Assembly: GCA_965603725.1 (NCBI GenBank)
Contig: CBFDEC010000005.1
Span: forward strand, 1-64,000
Length of the DNA stretch: 64,000 nt
Source of the DNA: JAGGSN01 sp965603725
GTDB lineage: Bacteria; Zixibacteria; MSB-5A5; UBA10806; 4484-95
Direction of reading: 5' to 3'
The notes below the pieces were generated by a model, which saw only the letters and a list, made by a program, of their open reading frames with translations, did not search any database and had not been told where the DNA came from. Each line of letters opens with the position of its first letter. Within the stretch, counting starts at the first letter, position 1. Of this stretch, positions 8,806 through 17,505 are shown piece after piece. Position numbers and translations under genes: made by a program.

Positions 8806-9157
8806 ATGCCAATTTTTTCAGGAATACTGAATAAGATGGTATCCAAATTTTGCGAACGGCTTTTTCGGGTTCCCTTAAGATGCGGACTATCTTTGTTTTT
8901 TTGAAATAATCCATAATATTCCTACATCTATAGCGCTACTCAGGGCATCACATATAATATATATTCGTCGGAAAAGTAAGAAGCGTGAACATGGAATTTA
9001 TTAAGCGCTATGTTATGTCTTTTAAGGAAAAACAAATATGGCAATTAAGTATTAGTGTTTTCTGAGATGTAAGTATGCCGATGTCTAATAAAAATAATTG
9101 ACCTTGTTAGTATTTAAAGTTAATTTACAACACTATATAAATTTTTCAGGAGGAACG
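8806..9157. other. Intergenic region upstream of gcvT
   Basis: About 350 bp, AT-rich. Apart from the gcvT promoter at 9098-9126 I see no gene, no strong hairpin and no tandem aptamer pattern that would suggest a glycine riboswitch. Confidence 0.5.
9098..9126 (+). promoter_or_regulatory. Sigma70-type promoter for gcvT
   Basis: TTGACC (9098-9103), 17-bp spacer, TAATTT (9121-9126). Transcription would start near 9133, leaving a short leader with AGGAGG before the ATG at 9158. This also argues against the longer gcvT frame beginning at TTG 9098. Confidence 0.5.
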
Positions 9158-10246
9158 ATGGCTGAAAAAAAAACGCCTTTATATAATATCCACAAACAAC
9201 TCGGAGCTAGAATAGTACCGTTTGCAGGCTACCTGATGCCTGTTTTATACGACTCGATTAATGCCGAACATCTGCGTGTCCGTAATGCCGTGGGAATGTT
9301 TGATATTACTCACATGGGTGAATTTGAGATAACCGGACCTGATGCTAAAGATTTCGTGCAAAGACTGGTCACTAACGATATAAATCGATTGGCTGTAAAC
9401 CAGGTCATGTATACCTGCATGTGCCGGGAGGATGGCGGCATCATCGATGACCTTCTGGTTTATAATCTAAAAGACAGGCTATTACTTGTAGTCAATGCCT
9501 CCAATATTGCAAAAGATTTTACCCATATTCAAAAACACCTTACCGATAATGTCGTTTTGACCGATCGCTCGGATGAGACCGCTTTAATAGCCTTCCAGGG
9601 ACCGAAAACCGCGGATGTAATGGCAAAACTTTCGGACTATCCCCTGACCGATTTAAAATATTACTATGCCGATAATGCCGTTGTTGCTGGAGAAAGCGTT
9701 TTACTTTCCCGTACCGGCTACACTGGTGAAGATGGAGTTGAATTGTATATGCCCAATGAGTCTGCCATTAAGGTCTGGCAGGCTGCTTTTGAAATCATTA
9801 AAAAGCTGGATGGCAGCCCGGTTGGACTCGGAGCGCGCGATTCGTTGAGGCTGGAAATGAAATTCGCCCTGTATGGCAACGATATCACCGAAGAAACCAA
9901 TCCGATCGAGGCTGGACTGAGCTGGGTGGTAAAACTTGAACAAGGCGATTTTATCGGCAGAAACGCCATCGCCAAAATCAAAAAACAGGGTATCAAACGG
10001 AAACTTGCAGGTTTCGAGATGCCCGGCAAAGTCTTTCCTCGTCAGGGATACACAATCACGAAAAATGGCGTTAAAATCGGCGAGGTGACCTCGGGTCTGT
10101 TTTCACCCTCATTGAAAAAGGGCATAGGTATAGGTTATGTCCCCAAAGAGCATTCCAATCCCGGCGCCGCATTTGAAATTGACATAAGAGGTAAAAATCA
10201 ACCGGCCATAGTTGTAAAAACACCATTCTATAAAAGAAAAATTTAA
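9158..10246 (+). CDS. gcvT: Glycine cleavage system T protein (aminomethyltransferase)
   Basis: A 362-residue THF-dependent aminomethyltransferase. It releases ammonia and passes the methylene group from the lipoyl-bound aminomethyl of H protein to tetrahydrofolate. Family blocks are 'LGARIVPFAGYLMPV', 'VGMFDITHMGEF' (containing the conserved folate-site region), 'FQGPKTADV', 'RTGYTGEDGVELY' and 'GLGARDSLRLEM', then the C-terminal barrel domain. AGGAGG at 9149-9154 fixes the start. The H and P proteins are not in this window, so the system is split in this genome. Confidence 0.95.
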   Translation: MAEKKTPLYNIHKQLGARIVPFAGYLMPVLYDSINAEHLRVRNAVGMFDITHMGEFEITGPDAKDFVQRLVTNDINRLAVNQVMYTCMCREDGGIIDDLLVYNLKDRLLLVVNASNIAKDFTHIQKHLTDNVVLTDRSDETALIAFQGPKTADVMAKLSDYPLTDLKYYYADNAVVAGESVLLSRTGYTGEDGVELYMPNESAIKVWQAAFEIIKKLDGSPVGLGARDSLRLEMKFALYGNDITEETNPIEAGLSWVVKLEQGDFIGRNAIAKIKKQGIKRKLAGFEMPGKVFPRQGYTITKNGVKIGEVTSGLFSPSLKKGIGIGYVPKEHSNPGAAFEIDIRGKNQPAIVVKTPFYKRKI

Positions 10247-10308
10247 AACAAGAATTTGACCGGATCATTTTTATACCGATATACTGAAAATGAAGAAAGA
10301 ATGTTGAT

Positions 10309-11055
10309 ATGGATATCCTGACATTTTTCACTCCTGCTGAAATGGCAGGCCTCGATACTTCGGCTGATGTAGTTATTGTTATCGATGTCTTACGAGGAAC
10401 CACCACGATGACAGCGGCTTTTGATGCCGGCGCCTCTAAGATCATTCCTGTCTTAGATATCGATATGGCATTCAAAATAAACCAGAAAATCGGTATCGAA
10501 AAATCCTTATTATGCGGCGCTCATAAAAATGAGAATATCGACGGTTTTGACCTTGGCAGCTCACCCTTGGAATATACGCCCGATAAAGTAAAGGGGAAAA
10601 TTCTGGTATTTTATTCAATCAATACCTCAAAAGCTGTTGATGCCGCCCGCAATTCCGGCCGGGTATTGCTGAGCTGCTTTAATAATATTCAAGCGGTAAT
10701 TGAAAGCGTTGAATACCCCTCGAAAATGTATTTGCTATGTACCGGAAAGATGGGGCGTTTTTCGTTCGAGGATGCTGTTTGCGCCGGCATGTTTATCCAG
10801 CGGTTTATCGACAGCTATTCCGGCGAAATCGGGTTAAATGACGCTTCAGCCACCTCAAGACATATCTATCAACGTCATCGTAAAAATATCCTGAAAATGC
10901 TGCAGCAGTCATCTCAGGGACATTTTCTGACTAAAATCAAAAGCGAAAAAGACCTTGAATTTGCCGCCCGGGTCGATTCTGTCAATATCGTTGGTGAACT
11001 TTCGCTGGATAAAACCCACATTCTGCCCACCATTGCTCTTGAAAATGTTTGTTAA
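10309..11055 (+). CDS. comB: ComB family 2-phosphosulfolactate phosphatase-like protein
   Basis: A 248-residue ComB-family protein. Characterised members dephosphorylate 2-phosphosulfolactate in sulfolactate/coenzyme M synthesis, but the family is widespread in bacteria without coenzyme M. Visible blocks are 'VVIVIDVLRGTTTM', 'GFDLGSSPLEYT', and a Mg-site region with 'EDAVCAGMF'. The usual 'GERxG' and 'TTTNGT' loops read 'CGAHKNE' and 'FYSINTSKA', so the active-site edge has diverged and the substrate may differ. It follows gcvT by 62 bp with no terminator seen between them. Confidence 0.8.
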   Translation: MDILTFFTPAEMAGLDTSADVVIVIDVLRGTTTMTAAFDAGASKIIPVLDIDMAFKINQKIGIEKSLLCGAHKNENIDGFDLGSSPLEYTPDKVKGKILVFYSINTSKAVDAARNSGRVLLSCFNNIQAVIESVEYPSKMYLLCTGKMGRFSFEDAVCAGMFIQRFIDSYSGEIGLNDASATSRHIYQRHRKNILKMLQQSSQGHFLTKIKSEKDLEFAARVDSVNIVGELSLDKTHILPTIALENVC

Positions 11056-11103
11056 TGCCCCGGTTTTGAAATATATATAGCGGCGTTAATCATGTCAAAA
11101 AAA

Positions 11104-11141
11104 ATTTTGTGCTGTCGGAAGTTACTTCCGACAGCTCTGGC
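11104..11141 (-). repeat. Dispersed inverted-repeat element, copy 2
   Basis: The palindromic core at 11111-11135 is identical in sequence to that at 6789-6813. The flanks show that this copy is in reverse orientation (ACAAAA side on the left, CTGCCA side on the right). It sits in the spacer after comB. Confidence 0.75.
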
Positions 11142-11331
11142 AGAAAAATCCGCCTATGGCAGATGCCAGCACAGGTTAAGATTTGTGAATAATGCAGGCC
11201 AATTGGCCGTTAATCATATCGGAAGATTTTAAATATTATGGCCGAAATCTTCAAACCATTAATTGATTTATCATATGTATTTACATATATTTTTCTAGGC
11301 CTAGACTACATTTTAAAAAAGTGAAGATGAT

Positions 11332-12438
11332 ATGAAACTTCAGTTTGGAATAATTGGACTCGGACAATCGGGCAAAACAACCGCCTTCAATGCGCTTTGC
11401 TCCACCAGCGCCAGTGTCGGAGATTACTCATCCTCGAAAGCGGCGAATATCGGGATGGTAAAGGTGCCGGATGTCCGTGTTGACCGGCTGGCCGAGATGT
11501 TCGATTCTCCCAAGAGAGCATACGCTGAAATTGAATTTATCGATATCGCCGGTATGGCGTCCCGGCTAAAAGACCGTCAGGATATTGCCGACAAGCTCAA
11601 AGAGGGTTCCTATATTCATCAAATAAGAATGACTCAGGCGCTATTGGTTGTTGTGCGATGTTTTGAGGATGAGAACATACCGCATCCGCACGGTTCGATC
11701 GATCCGGCTCGTGATATTACAGCAATTGAATCCGAGCTTGTTCTTATTGATCTTATACAAATCGAGAAGCGCACCGAGACAGTTTTGCACAATCTTAAAG
11801 TAAAACCCGATGACAAACTAAAGCAGGAACTGGCGTTGATGGAAAGAATGAGAAATCATCTCGAGGAGGAAAAACCGCTCCGTGAATTGGATTTTTCCAA
11901 AGATGAACAATCGTTTCTGGGAGGCTTTCGATTTTTAAGTCTAAAACCGGCTTTATATTTATTAAACCTGGGCGAAAACCAGGTTGATAATGGTCCGCAA
12001 CTCGAACAAAAATATATGCCGGCGCCAGGTAAAAAAAGGTCTATTGCCTCGCTTTGCGGTAAACTCGAGATGGAAATATCTGCCCTTGATGAAAGCGACC
12101 GTGAAATGTTTCTTAAGGAGATGGGGATTAGAACCTCGGCCTTAATGATGGTTTTGCAAAAGTCGTATGGTCTTTTAGGACTCATAACTTTTTTAACGGT
12201 CGGCTCTGTTGAAGCCCGGGCCAGGCCAATACCTGAAGGCTGCACCGCTTACCAGGCGGCGGGTGATATTCATACCGATATGCAGCGCGGCTTCATCAAG
12301 GCTGAAATAATTCAATATGATGAATTAATCGCCGCCGGCGATTGGCAGGCCGCTAAGAAAGCCGGCAGACTGCATCTTGAAGGCAAAGATTATATCGTAA
12401 AAGATGGCGATGTGATCCTGCTCAGATTCAATGTGTAG
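11332..12438 (+). CDS. YchF/Obg-superfamily GTPase-like protein
   Basis: A 368-residue P-loop protein. It has a G1 loop 'GLGQSGKTT' (9-17), the G3 'DIAGM', the YchF block 'RCFEDENIPHPHGSIDPARD', a coiled-coil helical domain (about 125-185) and a C-terminal TGS-like domain 'TVGSVEARARPIPEG...AAGDIHTDM'. YchF proteins bind ATP/GTP and associate with ribosomes. Divergence from canonical YchF is notable: GQSGKTT instead of the usual NVGKST P-loop, and the G4 region reads 'LLNLGENQ'. It is most likely a second, divergent paralogue rather than the housekeeping ychF. Confidence 0.8.
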   Translation: MKLQFGIIGLGQSGKTTAFNALCSTSASVGDYSSSKAANIGMVKVPDVRVDRLAEMFDSPKRAYAEIEFIDIAGMASRLKDRQDIADKLKEGSYIHQIRMTQALLVVVRCFEDENIPHPHGSIDPARDITAIESELVLIDLIQIEKRTETVLHNLKVKPDDKLKQELALMERMRNHLEEEKPLRELDFSKDEQSFLGGFRFLSLKPALYLLNLGENQVDNGPQLEQKYMPAPGKKRSIASLCGKLEMEISALDESDREMFLKEMGIRTSALMMVLQKSYGLLGLITFLTVGSVEARARPIPEGCTAYQAAGDIHTDMQRGFIKAEIIQYDELIAAGDWQAAKKAGRLHLEGKDYIVKDGDVILLRFNV

Positions 12439-12445
12439 GCGAACG

Positions 12446-12472
12446 ACTCCTGCCTATGAAAAGGCAGTGAGT
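12446..12472 (+). other. Hairpin just after the YchF-like gene
   Basis: Stem ACTC-CTGCCT (12446-12455) pairs with AGGCAG-t-GAGT (12462-12472) with one bulge. It begins 8 bp after the stop codon, so a 3'-end role is plausible, but no T-run follows and it is not a standard intrinsic terminator. A second small hairpin (TTCCGC/GCGGAA) follows at 12487-12503. Confidence 0.4.
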
Positions 12473-12649
12473 AGGTCGTGTTCCGATTCCGCTGTAAGCG
12501 GAAGAGAAACCCGACATTTTAATTTTGAGCTTGCTTTTTGGTGAACACGGGTTATCTTTTTGATGATAATGTAAATCAGAGGGGTAAGCGTCAAAAGATG
12601 AATCAGGAAAATGATGATATTTATACGGGGGAAGTTAGTTATGAATATG

Positions 12650-12666
12650 CCCACCCGCTGGGTGGG
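12650..12666. repeat. GC-rich hairpin at the edge of the methylase-PIN island
   Basis: CCCACCC, GCT loop, GGGTGGG: a perfect 7-bp stem 3 bp beyond the PIN gene's stop codon. It may protect or end the minus-strand transcript, although no T-run follows on that strand. Confidence 0.45.
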
Positions 12667-12669
12667 TTA

Positions 12670-13179
12670 TCATTCGCTAGCAAGCCATGTAATAATATCG
12701 AGGCGATGTGATATTTCAACTAACCTCCGCATTCTATCCTCAGTTACAAATATTAAATCATATTGGATCGCCACAGCCGCATTCCATATGTCATTCTCTT
12801 GAATACCAAGTTCACGAGATGTTATCCGGTTAACTAATGATTCAGGGTATTTTGAGCCTTTTACCTTATTTCGAGAATTCTTATTTGCATATTTCATAAA
12901 TAAAGCTGCTCTTAACATTGAATATGGTTCGGTTGTATGACGATCTATATTCATAACCTCATAACATTGCATATTCTTTTCAATTGTATGCCGTCTTTCT
13001 TCATCAGCATTAAAATGTACCTTATGACCATATTTGATTTCAGCAATGACAATTGGAGAAATAAAAATCCGATCATTTTTGTCTAAATGCGAGAAAAATA
13101 TTTTCGCATCATGATGAAATTGGCTAAGCTCATCCCATATAGCCGATGCGATGTTTGTATCAAGAAGATAGCATTTCAC
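12670..13179 (-). CDS. PIN-domain nuclease (VapC-like), coupled to DNA methylase
   Basis: A 169-residue PIN-fold protein. The acidic metal site is complete: 'LLDTN' (Asp7), 'IAEIKYG' (Glu), 'IQENDIWNAA' (Asp) and 'FVTEDRM' (Asp). PIN domains are Mg-dependent RNases, most often toxins. The start is a GTG whose first base is the last base of the methylase stop codon (TAGTG), so translation is coupled. No VapB-like antitoxin frame is present next to it; the only partner is the methylase. At 169 residues it is longer than a typical VapC (about 130), with the extra length around residues 75-120. Confidence 0.8.
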   Translation of the reverse strand: MKCYLLDTNIASAIWDELSQFHHDAKIFFSHLDKNDRIFISPIVIAEIKYGHKVHFNADEERRHTIEKNMQCYEVMNIDRHTTEPYSMLRAALFMKYANKNSRNKVKGSKYPESLVNRITSRELGIQENDIWNAAVAIQYDLIFVTEDRMRRLVEISHRLDIITWLASE

Positions 13180-15734
13180 TATAGATTACCCTCAAGCCAT
13201 GAAAGCATCTCTGATATTTTTTTATCCCTTACTGGTTTTATTTTTTCTAGCAACACATTTACTCTTGCATTTTCAAATTTTTCGGATAAAAGCTTATGTA
13301 AAGGGATATTTCCCTTGAAATCCTTAGGATAATATTCACCGAAATCAACTGGAATGGGACGTTCAAATCCAGCAAATGTATCGAGAAGTTCTCTTTCCAA
13401 ATATGGAGGCAAATCATATGCATTAAGGATTTCTGCATCAATTTGCAATAATAATTTCCTGACTTGATTCAGGCTCCTGTTAATAGAACGATCGATAATA
13501 GAAGGCTTTAATATTTCAGAAATTATTCTGGCATAATAATCGATTTTGGGAATGTTTAATCTCTCAGGTGTTGGAATTGGTATTTCCTCAAGAGTAATTT
13601 TTTTATTTGACCTTTTACCTTCAAAAGAATAAATATAAGCGTTGGCAATAGGGCTATTTATTAGAGCAGCAATAAAATAAGGACTTAGATCGTATTTTGG
13701 CCAAATTCCATGAAAAGCTTGAGTCGCAAATAATCCAGTTTCATCTACAGCAGCAGCAATTCGCCACGGACCTCTCATTATTGGCGAGGCGTTTGCGATT
13801 ATTTTTCTTTTTCTCCAATCATAACGATAAGCGTTCCCTCGCATTATTTTCTCTTCAATTCTTAAATAAGCATTAGAGGAGAGGCAGTATTGTCGTAAAG
13901 AACCCTTGACTTTGTATAAACCTGGAAATAAATTGGGGCCAGATTCCCTTGAGATAAGGTAGGTTCTATTTTTTTTACCATGCTGACCTTTTAAAGGAAT
14001 ATTCCATTCGATTCCTCTATGAATTTCAACAATATCTCCAAACCTTGAATAGTCATTCAGATATTTCCATAAATGGCTTAATCTCGGAATCCATAAATTA
14101 AGAGGTTTCTCTTTGCTGGCCGACAATCTAAATTCATCTGTTTCAGATTTAGGCTCAATTCCCTTATTAAGGAAATCATCTCTTTTATATTCAGTTACTA
14201 TTCTACAAATCACAAAAATATTTTTGATCATTTCTTTTCGTCCAGATGCAACTAAAAGAACCGATTCGTGATCTGAATGGGTAAATATATGATCGGGTAA
14301 AGCTACCATTTCAATGTTTGAATAGTTGTTTGCTAATTTTTCATGTATATCCAAATATGAAGTCCCTTGGATAAAAACTCGCGGAAGAATAAAACCTAAG
14401 AGTTGAGGCGGTTTTTCTAGTATTCGGCGTAATAGTTCTTTGGGTTTTTGGATGTACTTGATATTATCTCTATATCTATCTCGCTCTTGTTGAATAAAAT
14501 CTTCAAAGGGTGGATTACAAAGTACAATGTTCGCTCTCTCAAGCTCATTATCCAGGGCATTTGATGTAAATATATCATCGTTGTATATATTCCATCCATT
14601 CGGATTAGGGTAGTCTGCGAGCATAAGTCCCAAATTGCAGACTTCTCTTGCAAATGAATCTATTTCGATTCCAATAAGATTCCGTACAAAATACTTATGA
14701 AATTCTTGCTCCGACGTATGAGAGGGAAGCAATTCTCTTAAACGGCGCATAGCTGAAATCAGAAAAATGCCGTGCCCAGAGCATGGCTCAAATACCCGCC
14801 TTTGATCTTGAGGAAGCAACTCAAAAGGTAGCTTCCGAACAATATATTCTGCGATTTGCGGGGGCGTGCTATGAATTCCAAATTTACGGCGATTCGGGTC
14901 CGTAATAAAAGTATTTTCATAGATAAATGCAAGATCATCAACTGCTAAGTTTTGAAAATTAAAAGCCGATTGAAATGACTGCCAGATTATAAAGAGCACT
15001 TCATGGTGAAAAGAATCCCGTAAAGGTGAAGTCATTTTTTGCCAGTAGTAGTTTTCAACGCCATCAAGAATTATTTTCGGATCATCTGCGAACCGATCTC
15101 CTGTGAGATTCCTATCTCTCAACACTTTGGCCGCGATAAATCTGAATAATAGGCTAAAGAGATTTTGGAAATTTGGTTTTCTTTTTTCATATTTACTAAT
15201 TGCTTTTACCGCATTCACAATTGTGTCTCGAAGCAATTGATCCAATTTCCGCCGGATCATCTCCTGAAGAATAGGCATAAGGCCAACATCTACAAAATCC
15301 AACTGAATCATATCAAGGGTGGTTGGAAGAGCCTTAGCTCTAAATATAGATTCGGGTTTCCAAGAATGGGCGTTTGAGATGAAGACCTTATTAATATTAT
15401 TAATGCTGGTTTCACCCAGTCGTGCGGGTAATCCTTCGTCAACCATTTTCCACCAGCTCACTATATTCGAGTCGATTTCGAAAACTAATGGAGCACCAAG
15501 GGCGCGATGACAAACCACATTTTCTGCGCCTTTAGTTCCATTGGAGCTTATTACGCCTATACATGCATTGCGATAAGAAGGGGGATTTTGCGCAAAAACC
15601 GCTAGAGGAATACAACGCTCGGTAGGGGTCTGTTCCATGACATCGGCATATATATAATTGTGCCAAATTTGGCTTTCGGAATAGCCTATAGATTCAAAGG
15701 CTTGGATCATTACCTGCAGAATATTACGAGACAT
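13179..15734 (-). CDS. N6-adenine DNA methyltransferase with target-recognition region
   Basis: An 851-residue protein. The central methylase domain has motif I 'FEPCSGHGIFL' (AdoMet binding) and catalytic motif IV 'NPPF', marking an N6-adenine enzyme of the N6_Mtase/Eco57I-like gamma group. The N-terminal ~280 residues match no fold I know, with no PD-(D/E)XK or HNH signature visible, and the C-terminal ~300 residues resemble a target-recognition domain ('GDIVEIHRGIEWN', 'NSPIANAYI'). It could be a type IIG-like protein without its nuclease, or a stand-alone modification subunit working with the coupled PIN protein. The gene has its own promoter and lies in AT-rich DNA between housekeeping genes, suggesting acquisition. 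Confidence 0.82.
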   Translation of the reverse strand: MSRNILQVMIQAFESIGYSESQIWHNYIYADVMEQTPTERCIPLAVFAQNPPSYRNACIGVISSNGTKGAENVVCHRALGAPLVFEIDSNIVSWWKMVDEGLPARLGETSINNINKVFISNAHSWKPESIFRAKALPTTLDMIQLDFVDVGLMPILQEMIRRKLDQLLRDTIVNAVKAISKYEKRKPNFQNLFSLLFRFIAAKVLRDRNLTGDRFADDPKIILDGVENYYWQKMTSPLRDSFHHEVLFIIWQSFQSAFNFQNLAVDDLAFIYENTFITDPNRRKFGIHSTPPQIAEYIVRKLPFELLPQDQRRVFEPCSGHGIFLISAMRRLRELLPSHTSEQEFHKYFVRNLIGIEIDSFAREVCNLGLMLADYPNPNGWNIYNDDIFTSNALDNELERANIVLCNPPFEDFIQQERDRYRDNIKYIQKPKELLRRILEKPPQLLGFILPRVFIQGTSYLDIHEKLANNYSNIEMVALPDHIFTHSDHESVLLVASGRKEMIKNIFVICRIVTEYKRDDFLNKGIEPKSETDEFRLSASKEKPLNLWIPRLSHLWKYLNDYSRFGDIVEIHRGIEWNIPLKGQHGKKNRTYLISRESGPNLFPGLYKVKGSLRQYCLSSNAYLRIEEKIMRGNAYRYDWRKRKIIANASPIMRGPWRIAAAVDETGLFATQAFHGIWPKYDLSPYFIAALINSPIANAYIYSFEGKRSNKKITLEEIPIPTPERLNIPKIDYYARIISEILKPSIIDRSINRSLNQVRKLLLQIDAEILNAYDLPPYLERELLDTFAGFERPIPVDFGEYYPKDFKGNIPLHKLLSEKFENARVNVLLEKIKPVRDKKISEMLSWLEGNL

Positions 15735-15794
15735 TAGGTCACTCCGTTTTTATTTTACAGAACAAAGGCCTGGGCCGAACAGTATTTCAAAGCT

Positions 15795-15823
15795 ATACTA
15801 TCATTTGTGCCCCGATTAGTCAA
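15795..15823 (-). promoter_or_regulatory. Promoter of the methylase-PIN unit
   Basis: Minus-strand TTGACT (plus 15818-15823), 17-bp spacer, TAGTAT (15795-15800), about 60 bp upstream of the methylase ATG. Five of six and four of six consensus bases. Confidence 0.5.
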
Positions 15824-15864
15824 AATAAACTTTTCCTGAATTTATAAGAGTTTTGAGAAGAGTC

Positions 15865-15884
15865 GTCAGGAACCCCTTCCTGAC
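15865..15884. repeat. Short perfect hairpin repeat
   Basis: GTCAGGAA, CCCC loop, TTCCTGAC. An 8-bp perfect stem in the gap between hisS and the methylase promoter, resembling in form the GTCGGG-type hairpins at 25357 and 25452. Confidence 0.55.
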
Positions 15885-15961
15885 TGAATTTATTAAAACA
15901 CTTTGTACGTATCTGCATGGAAGCTTTGCGGCATCCTGATACTGTTGGTTTCTACTTATAT

Positions 15962-17485
15962 TCACTCATACCGTCCCAGTATCTCCTTCACCGCGTCAAC
16001 CAGTTTCTCACGTTTAATTTGTATTTGCGCCGGCTGGTCTTTGCGCCACTTGTCGCGGTCGGTTATTGTATCGGCAAGTTCGGAGCCGAGACGCAGGTCT
16101 TTTAAAGTGACTTCGCCGTTGTTGAACTCATCCTCGCCGGCTATGACCGCTACTGTTATACCGCGTTTATCGGCATACTTCGTCTGGGCGCCGATGCCCT
16201 TTTTGCCAAGGTACAGCTCGGTTGTAATGCCAGCCCGACGGAGTTCCTCGGCCATCTTCTGATATTCAGCCATCATCGGGCGGTCCATCACTGTAACGAG
16301 AACTGAGGTTGTAGTTTTATAATCATCTTTGACACGGTTTTTATAGGCCATCAAAAGCCGGTCGACCCCTATCGAGTAACCGGTAGCTGGCATTTTCTGG
16401 CCGGTGAATCGCTCGACAAGGGTGTCATATCTGCCGCCGCCGCCGACACTGCCAAACTGAACAGGTCTGCCCCTCTCATCGGTTGTCGGGATTGTTAAAA
16501 ACACCTCATAGACCGGGCCGGTGTAATAACTCAATCCCCGCACGATTTGCGTGTCGAACTGGATGCGGTCATTATCATATCCGGCGGCGGTGAGGAATTC
16601 GTCGATTTCTTTTAATTCATCAAGACCTTCTCTGCCGATTTCAGGCAATTCGAGTTTTGAAATTCCCGAAAGGAAGTTCTCTCTTGTTGAACAATCCAGT
16701 TTAAGGAAATCGAGGATTGGTGTAATCTGCTTGTCTTCTAAATGGCAACCATAAGTGAAATCCCCGGTCTCGTCTCTTCTGCCTTTTTTCAGAAGCTGAA
16801 CAACGCCATCGATACCGATGCGGTCAAGTTTATCTATCGAACGCATTATATCGAGTCTGTGCTCAAATCCCTTTTGTGGATGCGTAAAGAGCTTTTCAAA
16901 CGCCCAAGTATTAACTTGTTTATTACGTTCTTCATCTGAGCATTTTTTTAAAGCCGCATCAACCAAACCGTCAATTATCTTTCTACTATTAGCCTTCACA
17001 ACATATTCGCCGATTTTAAACCCCAGCGCTTCCAATGAATCGCACATCACCATACAGATTTCAGCATCGGCTGCCATCAAGCCGCTGCCTACAGTATCGA
17101 TATCGAACTGATAAAATTCGCGATAGCGTCCGGGGCCGGGTTTCTCTAATCGCCAGACCGGACCAATCTGGTAGCGCCGAAACGGTTGCGGCAATTCCTT
17201 ATTCATTGAAACAAAACGAGATAACGGGGCAGTGAGATCGTATCTCAATGCCAGCCACTGATCCTCGGGATTGAAAGCGAATATCCCCGCATCCGGCTGG
17301 TCGGATTCCGACAGGAATTTACCCAGTGTCTCGACAAATTCAACCGCCGGCGTCTCAAGAGGCTCGAAACCGTAGCTTTCGTAAACAGCCCGGATTATAT
17401 CGAGCATCTGCTGACGGAGCTTATAATCGGATGAAAAAATATCCCGAAAACCTCTGGGCAATCGGGCTTTTGCTCGTTTTGCCAT
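15962..17485 (-). CDS. hisS: Histidyl-tRNA synthetase, divergent alpha-proteobacterial-like type
   Basis: Class II synthetase of 507 residues that charges tRNA-His. Motif 2 region reads 'EKPGPGRYREFYQFDIDTVG', the histidine-binding loop 'RGLSYYTGPVYE', and motif 3 region 'FGSVGGGGRYD...PATGYSIGVDRL'; an anticodon-binding domain follows. Ordinary bacterial HisRS is about 420 residues with 'ERPQ.GR.R.FHQ.G.E' and 'RGLDYYT'. The form here matches the longer HisRS I associate with alpha-proteobacteria. The ATG at 17485 is used: the longer frame to 17545 runs into the tRNA gene. It lies 20 bp after tRNA-His on the same strand, so the two may be cotranscribed. Confidence 0.93.
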   Translation of the reverse strand: MAKRAKARLPRGFRDIFSSDYKLRQQMLDIIRAVYESYGFEPLETPAVEFVETLGKFLSESDQPDAGIFAFNPEDQWLALRYDLTAPLSRFVSMNKELPQPFRRYQIGPVWRLEKPGPGRYREFYQFDIDTVGSGLMAADAEICMVMCDSLEALGFKIGEYVVKANSRKIIDGLVDAALKKCSDEERNKQVNTWAFEKLFTHPQKGFEHRLDIMRSIDKLDRIGIDGVVQLLKKGRRDETGDFTYGCHLEDKQITPILDFLKLDCSTRENFLSGISKLELPEIGREGLDELKEIDEFLTAAGYDNDRIQFDTQIVRGLSYYTGPVYEVFLTIPTTDERGRPVQFGSVGGGGRYDTLVERFTGQKMPATGYSIGVDRLLMAYKNRVKDDYKTTTSVLVTVMDRPMMAEYQKMAEELRRAGITTELYLGKKGIGAQTKYADKRGITVAVIAGEDEFNNGEVTLKDLRLGSELADTITDRDKWRKDQPAQIQIKREKLVDAVKEILGRYE

Positions 17486-17505
17486 ATTAAATCCAGTAAA
17501 ATAAG

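Noticed and set aside
8806..9157. Glycine riboswitch upstream of gcvT
   Set aside because: No tandem aptamer-like stems or conserved GGA-rich junctions; a plain promoter with short leader explains the region.
12454..12654. 66-residue hydrophobic frame on the minus strand beyond the PIN gene
   Set aside because: It could be a small membrane protein of the island, but it covers hairpin sequence, has no ribosome site and no recognisable family.
12670..13179. Ordinary VapBC toxin-antitoxin pair
   Set aside because: No short antitoxin frame lies upstream; the coupled upstream gene is an 851-residue methylase.
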